Shown: positions 10,191 to 19,357 of the stretch, piece by piece
Numbering within the stretch: the first letter of the stretch is position 1
Layout: the number at the start of each line of letters is the position of its first letter
Assembly (NCBI GenBank): GCA_933207985.1
Contig: OW240921.1
Location: 89,261,162 to 89,325,161, forward strand
Length of the DNA stretch: 64,000 nt
Direction: 5' to 3'
Source: Pelobates cultripes
Lineage: Eukaryota; Chordata; Amphibia; Anura; Pelobatidae
Notes under the pieces: generated by a model
Told to the model about the DNA's origin: nothing
The model's database searches: none
What the model saw: the letters and a program-made list of their open reading frames with translations, nothing else
Program-made: the position numbers and the translations under genes

Positions 10191-13100
10191 GTACCCCCCC
10201 TCTCAGAAACGCCCACCGGGCGGAAGGAACCGGAGCGGAACGGAAAACGAGCATGAAATGCCCGGAGGAGACGAGGGGCATGCACATTTTCATGAACCAC
10301 CCAAGACCTTTCTTCAGGCCCATACCCCTTCCAGTCAACAAGATATTGCAACTTCCCCCGAGAAATACGAGAATCGAGAATGGATTTGATTTCATATTCC
10401 TCCTGACCCTCAACCTGGACAGCGAGAGGGGAGGACTCAGGGGAGGAAAATCTGTTGCAAACCAAAGGCTTCAATAAAGAAACATGAAAAGAGATAGGGA
10501 TGCGCAGGGCAGGCGGAAGGGCAAGACGATATGCAACCGGGTTAATCCGACACAGAACCTTGTAAGGGCCTATGTAACGAGGGGCAAATTTCATGGAAGG
10601 AACCTTCAAGCGGATGTTTCTGGTACTCAACCACACCCTATCACCCGGGGCAAAACCCGGAGCCACCCGTCTCCGTTTGTCAGCGTGTCGTTTGAACACC
10701 ATGGAATTCTGAAGAAGAATTCGTCGAGTCTGATCCCACAACTTTCTCAGATTGGCGACATGAACATCAACCGGCGGAACCCCTTGGGAAGGGGAAACCG
10801 ACGGAAGAATGGAAGGATGAAAGCCATAATTCAAGAAAAAGGGGCTAGAACGAGTAGAATCACAAACGAGATTGTTGTGTGCAAACTCTGCCCAAGGAAT
10901 CAGACCAACCCATTCGTCCTGGTGTTCAGAAACAAAACAACGCAAATATTGTTCAATCTTTTGGTTGGTGCGTTCGGCAGCTCCGTTGGACTGGGGATGA
11001 TAGGCAGAGGAGAAGTTCAACTTGATGCCTAAGTGAGCACAGAAAGACTTCCAAAAGCGGGAAACAAATTGGGAACCTCTATCAGAAACAATTTCAGAGG
11101 GAATACCATGTAGACGAAAAATCTCCCTCGCGAATATCTCAGCTAATTCGTGAGACGAGGGCAGTTTAGGCAAGGGCACGAAATGAGCCATTTTAGTAAA
11201 CCTGTCAATCACCGTGAGAATAACAGTATGTTTTTTAGAAACAGGCAAATCGACAATGAAGTCCATAGCCAAACACGACCATGGTCTCTCGGGAATTTCT
11301 AAGGGATGCAAAAGTCCACAAGGGAGCGTGTGAGGTTGCTTAGTCTTCATACAGACAGCACATGCCCTGACGAAATCCCTTATATCCTTACGAAGGGAAG
11401 GCCACCAGAAATCTTTAGAAATCAGGGAACACGTTTTGCGTATGCCGGGGTGCCCAGCAATTTTACTGTCATGAAAGCAATGCAGCAGTTCCACTTGGAG
11501 CTCAGGAGGAACGAAGTACCGAGCCCCAGGAACAGGTTTGGGAGCTAGATGTTGTACTTTCTTGATCTCAGCAAGCAACGGCGAGTGTATCCTGACACAA
11601 GTGTTGGCAATAATATTACACTTGGGAACGATAGAAGACAAAGCTGCTTCAGACACCGTAGAAGGTTCATGTTGACGGGACAATGCATCTGCCTTAGAGT
11701 TCTTAGAACCAGGTCTATAAGTGAGCACGTAATTGAAATGTGTCAGAAACAAGGACCAACGAGCTTGCCTGGCGGACAAGCGCTTGGCCTCCCCTATGTA
11801 GGACAAATTCTTGTGATCTGTCAAAATAGTAACCGGGTATAATGTCCCCTCCAACAAATGTCTCCATTCCTTTAAAGCCATAATGACCGCTAACAGTTCC
11901 CTATCACCAATGTCATATCTACTTTCAGGCCCAGATAATTTCTTGGAAAAAAACCCACAAGGATGTAACGGTTTATCCAAACCTAGCCTTTGGGACAAGA
12001 TAGCGCCTATACCTGTCTCCGAGGCGTCAACCTCGAGTAGAAAAGGCAAAGATGTGTCAGGATGAACTAATATCGGTGCTGAGGCAAAATGTTCCTTGAG
12101 AGTTTTGAAAGCAGAGAGAGCCTCTGTGGACCAAGTCTTGGTATCAGCCCCCTGTCTAGTCATATTAGTAATAGGAGCAATAATAGAAGAGTAACCTTTA
12201 ATGAAGCGCCTATAATAATTGGAAAATCCGATAAATCTCTGAATGGCCTTGAGTCCCCTGGGCAATGGCCAATCTAAAATCGATTGGAGTTTAATGGGGT
12301 CCATCCTAAATCCGTCTCCAGAAATAACGTAGCCAAGAAAGTTTATCTGAGATTGGTCGAAGCTACACTTTTCCAATTTGCAGTACAATCCATGTTGTAA
12401 CAGTTTGCGCAGTACCCTTCTGACTTGTCTGTGGTGAGTCTCAATCTCTCTAGAGTGTATTAGTATATCATCCAAATATACTATAACACATTCATGCTGA
12501 AATTCCCTAAGAACCTCATTAATAAGGTCCTGGAATACTGCAGGTGCATTGCAAAGCCCGAAGGGCATTACCGTGTATTCATAGTGGCCATAACGGGTAT
12601 TGAAAGCTGTTTTCCATTCGTCTCCCTGCTGAATTCTCACCAAGTTATAAGCTCCCCTCAAATCTAACTTGGTAAAAATCTTGGAGCCTTTCAGTCGATC
12701 AAAGAGCTCAGTAATTAAAGGAATAGGATAAGCATTTCTAACAGTTATCTTATTCAAGCCCCGATAATCAATGCAAGGCCGTAGAGTGCCGTCTTTTTTA
12801 TCTACAAAAAAGAAACCGGCCCCGGCCGGAGAAGATGATCTCCTAATAAAACCTTTGTCTAGGTTTTCACGTATGTACTCCTCTAGGACTAAGTTTTCCT
12901 TAGTGGATAAAGGATATACCGTACCCCTCGGAGGCATAGTACCAGGTAGGAGTCTAATTTTACAGTCGAAAGACCTATGTGGAGGTAAAGTATCAGCCCT
13001 CTTTTTGTCAAAGACTGCCTTTAAATCCTGGTACTGTGATGGTATCTGTAAATCTGTAGGTTGGGAAGAGTTAACCGGGGCGTCAACCCTGCAAATTGGT

Positions 13101-13576
13101 GAGACTTTCTGCACACATCCTCTCTGGCAACCCTGACCCCAGGAGACTATCTCACCCAGTTCCCAGTCAATGATAGGGTTATGCTTCTTAAGCCAGGGAT
13201 ACCCCAAGACTATAGGAACTGAAGGAGATGAGATCAGCATGAGGGATATTCTTTCCTCGTGAAGGATACCAGTGGTTAACTTAATTGGTATGGTTTCACG
13301 AAAAATCACAGGTTCAGATAATGGTCTACCATCTATGGCCTCAACGGCCAAGGGTGTATCCCTTAGCTGAGATGGGATAGAATGGTTAGTGACAAAGGCT
13401 TGGTCAATAAAGCTTTCAGCTGCTCCGGAATCTATCAAAGCCATAGCATTAAGTACTCCCTTTTCCCAAGCTAAAGAAACAGGTATCAGAAGCCTATGAT
13501 CTTTATAATCATAAATAGAGGACAAGATAGAAACACCCAAGGCCTGTCCTCTTGAGAAACTTAGGTGCGAGCGTTT
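9902..13576 (-). CDS. pol: Pol polyprotein (PR-RT-RNaseH-integrase-chromodomain), -1 frame to gag
   Basis: Pol makes the enzymes for reverse transcription and integration. There is no ATG near the start; the frame is entered from gag by -1 slippage at 13573-13579 (the next in-frame start-like codon is only a TTG at 13540). Counting from that TTG: aspartic protease DSGA at 37-40, RT with YLDD at 355-358, RNase H with D505, E548, D575 and D618, integrase zinc finger (H690, H697, C727, C730), integrase triad D760, D820, E856, GPY/F near 991 and a chromodomain near 1045-1095. All key residues are present. The frame passes through the polypurine tract (about residues 1112-1117) and adds roughly 95 residues encoded by U3 of the LTR. 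This extension is shared with the copy at 2-2773, so it is a family trait, though it may be removed or tolerated. Confidence 0.95.
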   Translation of the reverse strand, partial: KRSHLSFSRGQALGVSILSSIYDYKDHRLLIPVSLAWEKGVLNAMALIDSGAAESFIDQAFVTNHSIPSQLRDTPLAVEAIDGRPLSEPVIFRETIPIKLTTGILHEERISLMLISSPSVPIVLGYPWLKKHNPIIDWELGEIVSWGQGCQRGCVQKVSPICRVDAPVNSSQPTDLQIPSQYQDLKAVFDKKRADTLPPHRSFDCKIRLLPGTMPPRGTVYPLSTKENLVLEEYIRENLDKGFIRRSSSPAGAGFFFVDKKDGTLRPCIDYRGLNKITVRNAYPIPLITELFDRLKGSKIFTKLDLRGAYNLVRIQQGDEWKTAFNTRYGHYEYTVMPFGLCNAPAVFQDLINEVLREFQHECVIVYLDDILIHSREIETHHRQVRRVLRKLLQHGLYCKLEKCSFDQSQINFLGYVISGDGFRMDPIKLQSILDWPLPRGLKAIQRFIGFSNYYRRFIKGYSSIIAPITNMTRQGADTKTWSTEALSAFKTLKEHFASAPILVHPDTSLPFLLEVDASETGIGAILSQRLGLDKPLHPCGFFSKKLSGPESRYDIGDRELLAVIMALKEWRHLLEGTLYPVTILTDHKNLSYIGEAKRLSARQARWSLFLTHFNYVLTYRPGSKNSKADALSRQHEPSTVSEAALSSIVPKCNIIANTCVRIHSPLLAEIKKVQHLAPKPVPGARYFVPPELQVELLHCFHDSKIAGHPGIRKTCSLISKDFWWPSLRKDIRDFVRACAVCMKTKQPHTLPCGLLHPLEIPERPWSCLAMDFIVDLPVSKKHTVILTVIDRFTKMAHFVPLPKLPSSHELAEIFAREIFRLHGIPSEIVSDRGSQFVSRFWKSFCAHLGIKLNFSSAYHPQSNGAAERTNQKIEQYLRCFVSEHQDEWVGLIPWAEFAHNNLVCDSTRSSPFFLNYGFHPSILPSVSPSQGVPPVDVHVANLRKLWDQTRRILLQNSMVFKRHADKRRRVAPGFAPGDRVWLSTRNIRLKVPSMKFAPRYIGPYKVLCRINPVAYRLALPPALRIPISFHVSLLKPLVCNRFSSPESSPLAVQVEGQEEYEIKSILDSRISRGKLQYLVDWKGYGPEERSWVVHENVHAPRLLRAFHARFPFRSGSFRPVGVSERGGTVRVPLVSTSEEVRHLDVHPPRGADSPDPCTPPGRLHAGRDSSASFYDAAPSSRRHDGNHVPTRQSRQPSAEQRIRTRWGRSQQLKSQGIKKGSVE
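10194..10204 (-). other. Polypurine tract of the gypsy element
   Basis: On the minus strand GAGAGGGGGGG lies three bases before the 3' LTR; it would prime plus-strand DNA synthesis. It sits inside the open pol frame. Confidence 0.85.
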
Positions 13577-13579
13577 CCC
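13517..13579 (-). promoter_or_regulatory. -1 ribosomal frameshift signal: GGGAAAC plus H-type pseudoknot
   Basis: On the minus strand the heptamer G GGA AAC (13579-13573) is in the gag frame and lies four codons before the gag stop. After a 5-nt spacer comes stem 1, CACCTAAG (13567-13560) with CTTGGGTG (13541-13534), 8 bp with one G-U. Loop bases AGAGGACA (13552-13545) pair perfectly with TGTCCTCT (13524-13517) as stem 2. Loops are about 7, 3 and 9 nt, workable for an H-type pseudoknot. The pol frame is closed just upstream by a TAA and opens over exactly this overlap. GGGAAAC is the heptamer known in PEG10 and some retroviruses. The fold was found by eye. Confidence 0.88.
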
Positions 13580-14484
13580 GGCCGGTTAGGGCAATTTAGG
13601 CGGAGGTGACCTCTAATTCCGCAATACATACAAAGACCCTCCCTTCTCCTGTACTGTCTTTCCTCTTCTGAGAGTCGAGTATTACCTATTTGCATAGGTT
13701 CTGGGAGAGCTAAAGTAGTAGAATCAGAAGTCTGAAATGAGGGAGCTAGTCTTATGGAGGATCTGCGGGTTCTATCCCGAATATTCTGCCTCTGTCTCAT
13801 ACGTTCATCTATTCGGGAAATAAATGAAATCAGATCCTCCAAATTTTCAGGAAGATCTCTTGTGGCCACCTCATCTAAAATCTCATCAGATAACCCGTTC
13901 ATAAATACGTCCATATAAGCCTGTTCATTCCACTTGACCTCTGCCGCCAAGGATCTGAACTCCAAGGCATAATCCACTAGGGTTCGGTTATACTGTCTAA
14001 GACGTAACAGTAGTCTAGCTGCATTGGCCTTTCTTCCTGGAGGGTCAAAAGCTCTCCTAAATGCAGCGACAAAAGCATTATAATTATAAACTAACGGGTT
14101 ATCATTTTCCCACAGGGGGTTAGCCCATCTAAGTGCCTTGTCAATGAGCAAGGTAATTATAAATCCAACCTTTGCCCTGTCAGTGGGGTAGGCGTGGGGT
14201 TGTAATTCAAAATGAATACCTATCTGGTTTAAAAAACCTCGACAAGTGTCAGGAGCGCCGCCATAGCGTGACGGGGACGTAACACGGGAAGAAGTAGCCA
14301 CTGTGGCTACCTCTAGACCTGTACTTATAGGAGAGATAGATGGGGTACGCATCTCCTCTGAGTGACTACTAGGACGAGATAGCAATGCTTGCAGAGCTAG
14401 AGCCATCTGGTCCATTCTATGATCCATGGCCTCAAATCTAGAGTCAGGAGAACCGACCTGAGAGTTTGTACCTGCAGGATCCAT
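13561..14484 (-). CDS. gag: Gag protein, 307 aa, with CCHC zinc knuckle
   Basis: Gag forms the particle that packages the element RNA. The start chosen is the ATG at 14484 (MDPAGT...), only 14 nt inside the 5' LTR edge; the longer open frame upstream is LTR and primer-site sequence. A capsid-like central region (FLNQIGIHFELQP..., YNRTLVDYALEFRSLA, typical of Ty3/gypsy retrotransposon Gag) is followed by a basic stretch and a single C-x2-C-x4-H-x4-C knuckle (CMYCGIRGHLRLNC) right before the stop. The slippery site lies between knuckle and stop, so Gag-Pol keeps the knuckle. No breaks are seen. Confidence 0.93.
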   Translation of the reverse strand: MDPAGTNSQVGSPDSRFEAMDHRMDQMALALQALLSRPSSHSEEMRTPSISPISTGLEVATVATSSRVTSPSRYGGAPDTCRGFLNQIGIHFELQPHAYPTDRAKVGFIITLLIDKALRWANPLWENDNPLVYNYNAFVAAFRRAFDPPGRKANAARLLLRLRQYNRTLVDYALEFRSLAAEVKWNEQAYMDVFMNGLSDEILDEVATRDLPENLEDLISFISRIDERMRQRQNIRDRTRRSSIRLAPSFQTSDSTTLALPEPMQIGNTRLSEEERQYRRREGLCMYCGIRGHLRLNCPNRPGNART

Positions 14485-14486
14485 TG

Positions 14487-14496
14487 GCCCTGTCGT
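14487..14496 (-). other. Self-priming primer-binding site
   Basis: Two bases inside the 5' LTR, the minus strand reads ACGACAGGGC. This is the exact complement of GCCCTGTCGT (14775-14766), the segment about 31 bp after the LTR TATA box, where the transcript should begin. No tRNA 3' end is obviously matched. This is the arrangement of the Tf1/Sushi group, which primes from a folded 5' end of its own RNA. Confidence 0.85.
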
Positions 14497-14498
14497 AA

Positions 14499-15071
14499 TG
14501 TCAGGATCGTGACAGGGATCCAACACGCAGAATACAAACAGGGGATAGGTACGTATACCGGACCTTAGAATGGCCGGACTAACGTAAGGAGAAAGCAAAA
14601 GAATAGTCAGAGACAAGCCGAGGTCGAGGGAACGAGAGATCAGGTAAGCGAGAGACAAGCCGAGTCAAAAGGACAAGAGAGGAAAGCAGGGTCAAAATAC
14701 AAGCCGAGTCAGGAACCAAAAGACAATAGAGGTAATTGCACTGAGTGACCAGACTAGCTAGAACCACGACAGGGCAATGAATCATTCCACAGAACCCTTT
14801 TTTATACCTTGGCTCTTTAACTGTTGGCTCCGCCCCCAACGAGTCCTGATTCGGTTGTTCGGCACTTGGTTGCCGTGATTGACGGGTCGGAACGTGATTG
14901 CCGTCATGACGTCGGCTACTGAGCGCCGCGTCATAAAAGGAGGCGGAGCTATCGCGGCCGGCGTGTAAACGACCGGGAGGAGTGCAAGGATCGGGTGAGT
15001 CAGCCCCCCTGGGAGGATGGACGTCTAGGTGTCTAACCTCCTCCGAGGTAGACACCAAAGGTACCCTGACA
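14499..15071 (-). repeat. 5' LTR of the complete gypsy element, with promoter
   Basis: 573 bp. On the minus strand it has the TATA box (about 14798-14806), the predicted start GCCCTGTCGT at 14775-14766 and a CRE-like GCCGTCATGACG palindrome in U3 (near 14900). Differences from the 3' LTR are few (for example one extra G near 14853). Confidence 0.93.
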
Positions 15072-15484
15072 CCTACACTTTAGGGAAGCTAAACTTAGGG
15101 ATTCTTCTCTTTTCTGGACCCTCTTCCTCCCCTGGTTCTCGGATGTTTGTTTTTATCCCCGTGGGCTGCCTTTTCTCCTTTGTGGGCCTGTATGGACTGC
15201 TCACTCAGACTATTTCATTAACTGGTTTTGTGTTATATATAAGAGAGGCCCTTTAGCCCTGGGCTTCAGGTTGTTTAACATAAAGACCATCGTCAAGCTC
15301 ATCTGGTGACCTTCGCCAGCGTCTCGAACTAAGTTAGTTCTGCGAAACTTAGTCTGATTCGCCACTTTTCGGGAGGTAGAGGGAGGAGTGGGGATCTCCT
15401 AAGTAGGTAGGCGTGGGATGGAAGGTGCCGATGAAGGTGGACCAGACGATCCTCAGAGTCGTGGCTGGATTGGTCTATGTTTTA

Positions 15485-16380
15485 TGAGGATTATTAGTCA
15501 AAATGTCAAGGGGTTAAATACAGTAGGTAGAAGGAGTATAGCATTTAAAAACCTGTTTAGGGATAGGCCGGATGTAATTTGTATCCAAGAAACTCACTGT
15601 CAGACTAACAAAATTCAATTTTTTGGTAACAGATATTATTCTAATCCCTATAGTGCTACTTATTTGAAAGGTAAAGAGGGGTTTCAATAATATTTAATAA
15701 AACAATATTAACAAAAGAAGAAATTGTTATAAAAGATAAAGAAGGATGGTATCTACTTTGGGCAGGCTTGATTAATTCTCAGAAATTTACAATTTTAAAT
15801 ATTTACGCCCCCAACAAAGGGCAAATTAAGTTTATCAGTCAGACATTGAAAACTATGAAAAAAAAGTATAGGTACTTTGGTTGTATGAGGAGATTTTAAT
15901 CTACCTCTGGATCCAACTATGGATAGAAATTCTATAGGAGAAATAAAAGCGGACCCTCAGTTAGTCCAAAACTCCAAAAAGTTTTACAAACTACTACTTA
16001 AATATAATCTTTATGATACTTGGAGAACTTTGCACCCGCTAGAGAGGGATTATTCTTTTTTTTCTCATAGACATAAAATGTATAGTAGATTGGATTATAT
16101 TTTTGTGGATGGCCAGGGCATTTCTAAAATTAAACATGTAGAAATAGGAGTGATCACCTGGTCTGATTATGGGTAGGTTGGAGTAATTCTGGGCAATGAC
16201 CTTCCCGTAAAGAATAATAGACCATGGAGAATGGAGATAGATTTACTAAAGGACCCTGAAATATTAAAAAAACTTAAAAAAATGAAAAATAACAACGGTT
16301 CTGTAAACTCGAAAGAAATGGTATGGCTTTCCTATAAAGCTTGTATAAGAGGTTTGGGGACTGCGTTTATTATAGGGGAA
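15485..16380 (+). pseudogene. L1 ORF2 relic: endonuclease domain only
   Basis: L1 ORF2p nicks target DNA with an APE-type endonuclease and copies the RNA with its RT. The ATG at 15485 begins RIISQNVKGLN, the Asn motif; ICIQETHC gives the catalytic Glu, then NIYAPN, GDFN-like sequence near 15888-15900 (in another frame), SRLDYIFV and TWSDYG, where the usual SDH has become SDY. At least two frameshifts occur (around 15690 and 15860). After a short post-EN segment (to about 16370) the sequence passes directly to the 3' untranslated region, so RT and the C-terminal zinc region are deleted. Confidence 0.85.
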
Positions 16381-16609
16381 GCCGGGTAAGAGTTGGGATG
16401 AGGACAATCTATTGAGGTAGTTTACAGACATAGGGTATTACCTGTACTGTGTTATAATAGTATAATAATATATTGTCAATTGATAGGCCGATTGTTGTTT
16501 ATGTTTTATGTAATTTGTGTCAAAGCAAGACTATTGTGAAGAAATTTGTATCTATTCGAGTTTTATGTATTTTGTGATAAAACTAATAAAAAAACTATTA
16601 TGGGGATCC

Positions 16610-17730
16610 TTGCCTCATGTCAATTGAGTATTGGTACTAGCATCTGTATGGCAAAGTCATGTATAATGGCAGGTGATGGATCTGCAAAACAAAACTGATT
16701 GATGTATTCTGAATCACCCATTCCTCATCTAAATATACTGCCGCTAACACGCATGCTCTGTTGACACTGCTTTGTGAGTCAAATTACACTTTTCTAAGAC
16801 TAGACCATACATCGCATCCACCATTGAGAGTATAACACCATAATACCAATCATTTTTCTATTAGCCAAGTCAAAAAAACTCTTCAACTCCTTGTTTTACT
16901 GACCCTATCTTGGATTTCTGTCTCATGCATTAAAATCCCTTCCTGTAACTTGACTAATATCCTTAACTGTCTTCTCTGACCTTCAGTAATGTACCTACAA
17001 GACACCCATATAGTAAACATTACCCATATTACACCTCCAAAAAAAATATTACCCGTTGCATCTTGCAATACATGCAAACCATGCATACCTAGACCTCTCC
17101 AAAGGGCCACAAAATCAAGACTGTCCAGATGAATGTGAGACAGTTGGAATGTATGAATAACCATTCTAACCCCCGTATACGCAGCGTATAGGTGAATGTT
17201 GTTCTATATGCACAAATTATCTTTTTGCTCTAGCAGTAGTTGCCTGACAAGAGGAAGAATCAATATCGAATGGAAAAAGCAAACAATTAAATATCTGCTA
17301 GTCCCATATCTTGCCGTTTGTCCCTCAAAGCTGCTGTTCACGATCCACGTTTAATGTGTGGATAACATACAGCCATATGAACAAGTGTTTTATTTATTTT
17401 TAATGAACCAGTGTTTTATTTATTTTCTTGAAAGCAAAATCTGGTCGTCAGGCGCTAACCTCTGTTGCAGTAGTGACCTGTTACCTGGGTTTTGTCAAGG
17501 AGTTTGTGCTACAGGTAAATGCCGTTAATAAATCACATCATCAGTAGTGTCTTTATATTAACATTTCTGGGAATTTACCAAGGAGGTTATATTAGTGGGA
17601 ACATAGAATCTTGTTAGCAAAGAGATCTTATTAAACCATAGTTAGATAATTATTGTCACTTATTAACTCATGCATCCTTCTGCTGTATTTAGATGGCGAA
17701 ATGGTTTGGGGAGTTTTTGAACCCTTGGTA
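16610..17730. other. No recognisable gene
   Basis: Non-coding; by position this is the older sequence into which the L1 relic inserted. Nothing identifiable. Confidence 0.4.
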
Positions 17731-19355
17731 CAGTCAGGTCCATAAATATTTGGACATTGACACAATTCTAATCGTTTTGGCTCTATACACCACCACAATG
17801 GATTTGCAATTAAATGAACAAGGTGTCCTTTAACTGCAGACTTTCAGCTTTAATTTGAGGGTATTTACATTCAAATCAGGTGAACGGTGTAGGAATTACA
17901 ACAGTTTGTATATGTGCCTCCCCCTTTTCAAGGGACCAAAAGTAATGGGACAATTGGCTGCTCAGCTGTTCCATTGCAAGGTGTGTGTTATTTCCTCATT
18001 ATCCCATTTACAAGGAGCAGGTAAAAGGTCCAGAGTTCATTTCAAGTGTGCTATTTGCATTTGGAATCTGTTGCTGTCAACTCTCAATATGAGATCCAAA
18101 GAGCTGTCACTATCAGTGAAGCAAGCCATCATTAGGCTGAAAAACAAAACAAACCCATCGGAGAGTTAGCAAAAACATTAGGTGTAGCCAAATCAACTGT
18201 TTGAAACATCCTTAAAAAGAAAGAACGCACCGGTGAGCTCAGCAACACCAAAAGACTCGGAAGACCACAGAAAACAACTGTGGTGGATGACCGAAGAATT
18301 CTTTCCCTGGTGAAGAAAACACCCTTCACAACAGTTGGCCAGATCAAGAACACTCTCCAGGAGGTAGGTGTATGTGTGTCAAAGTCAGAGTGAATACAGA
18401 GAGTTCACCACAAGATGTAAACCATTGGTGAGCCTCAAAAACAGGAAGGCCAGATTAGAGTTTGCCAAACAACATCTAAAGATGCCTTCACAGTACTGGA
18501 ACAACTTCCTATGGACAGATGAGACCAAGATCAACTTGTACCAGAGTGATGGGAAGAGAAGAGTATGGAGAAGGAAAGGAACTGCTCATGAGCCAAAGCA
18601 TACCACCTCATCAGTGAAGCATGGTGGTGGTAGTGTCATGGCGTGGGTATGTATGGCTGCCAATGGAACTGGTTCTCTTGTATTTATTGATGATGTGACT
18701 GCTGGCAAAAGCAGCAGGATGAATTCTAAAGTGTTTCGGGCAATATTATCTGCTCATATTCAGCCAAATGCTTCAGAACTCATTGGACGGCGCTTCACAG
18801 TGCAGATGAACAATGAACTGAAGCATATTGCAAAAGCAACCAAAGAGTTTTTTAAGGGAAAGAAGTGGAATGTTATTCAATGGCCAAGTCAATCACCTGA
18901 CCTGAATCCGATTGAGCATGCATTTCAATTGATGAAGACAAAACTGAAGGGAAAATGCCCCAAGAACAAGCAGGAACTGAAGACAGTTGCAGTAGAGGCC
19001 TGGCAGAGCATCACCAGGGATGAAACCCAGCGTCTGGTGATGTCTATGCGTTCCAGACTTCAGGCTGTAATTGACTGCAAAGGATTTGCAACCATGTATT
19101 AAAAAGTCAAAGTTTGATTTATGACTGTTAATCTGTCCCATTACTTTTGGTCCCTTAAAAAGTGGGAGGCAAATATACAAACTGTTGTAATTCCTACACC
19201 GTTCACCTGATTTGGATGTAAATACCCTTAAATTAAAGCTGAAAGTCTGCAGTTAAAGCACATCTTGTTTGTTTCATTTCAAACCCATTGTGTTGGTGTA
19301 TAGAGCCAATAAGATTAGAATTGTGTCGATGTCCCAATATTTATGGACCTGACTG
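17731..19355 (+). mobile_element. Tc1-like DNA transposon, 1,625 bp
   Basis: TA dinucleotides flank it (17729-17730, 19356-19357). The inverted repeats begin CAGTCAGGTCCATAAATATT and are about 220 bp long, as in the IR/DR subgroup; each inner end holds GGGACCAAAAGTAATGGGAC or its complement. It encodes one damaged transposase. Confidence 0.93.
18080..19102 (+). pseudogene. Tc1-like transposase, inactive
   Basis: Tc1 transposases cut and paste the element at TA sites using an N-terminal paired-like HTH pair and a DDE catalytic domain. The N-terminal part (MRSKELSLSVKQAIIRLKN from about 18089) is broken by a frameshift near 18140-18170, an in-frame TGA near 18201 (where Trp is usual) and another frame change near 18370. 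The DDE part is open from 18368 to 19102: the first Asp is in LWTDETKI and the Glu in SPDLNPIE, but the second catalytic segment, usually DND-PKH-like, reads MNNELKHIA, so the Asp is replaced by Asn. The copy cannot encode an active enzyme. Confidence 0.92.
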
Positions 19356-19357
19356 TA

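Larger units (their letters stand above)
9619..15071 (-). mobile_element. Complete Ty3/gypsy element, Sushi-type chromovirus, 5,453 bp
   Basis: Two LTRs (9619-10190 and 14499-15071) are flanked by the 5-bp target duplication CCTAC (9614-9618, 15072-15076). Between them lie a primer-binding site, gag, a frameshift signal, pol and a polypurine tract. Both ORFs are open. The two LTRs differ at about four substitutions and one indel by eye, under 1 percent, so the insertion is recent. A CCHC Gag, chromodomain integrase, self-priming and a GGGAAAC frameshift together fit the Sushi/V-clade chromoviruses, the group from which mammalian PEG10/RTL genes derive. Confidence 0.95.
7483..16596 (+). mobile_element. 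L1-clade LINE relic, split by two later insertions
   Basis: The element is flanked by a 13-bp target duplication, ATTATGGGGATCC, at 7470-7482 and 16597-16609. It contains an ORF1 relic, a long inter-ORF spacer, the endonuclease part of ORF2 and a 3' end with AATAAA (16585-16590). The reverse transcriptase is missing through an internal deletion. A fold-back MITE (8530-8888) and a gypsy element (9619-15071) inserted later; removing both with their duplications restores the LINE order. Confidence 0.85.

Noticed and set aside
10148..13136. Plus-strand frames opposite the gypsy pol (for example 10484-11032)
   Set aside because: Shadow frames of pol; none has a known domain, and mirror-image ones occur opposite the other pol copy.
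14487..14496. tRNA-primed PBS
   Set aside because: I recognise no tRNA 3' end here, whereas the match to the element's own predicted RNA 5' end is exact over 10 bases.
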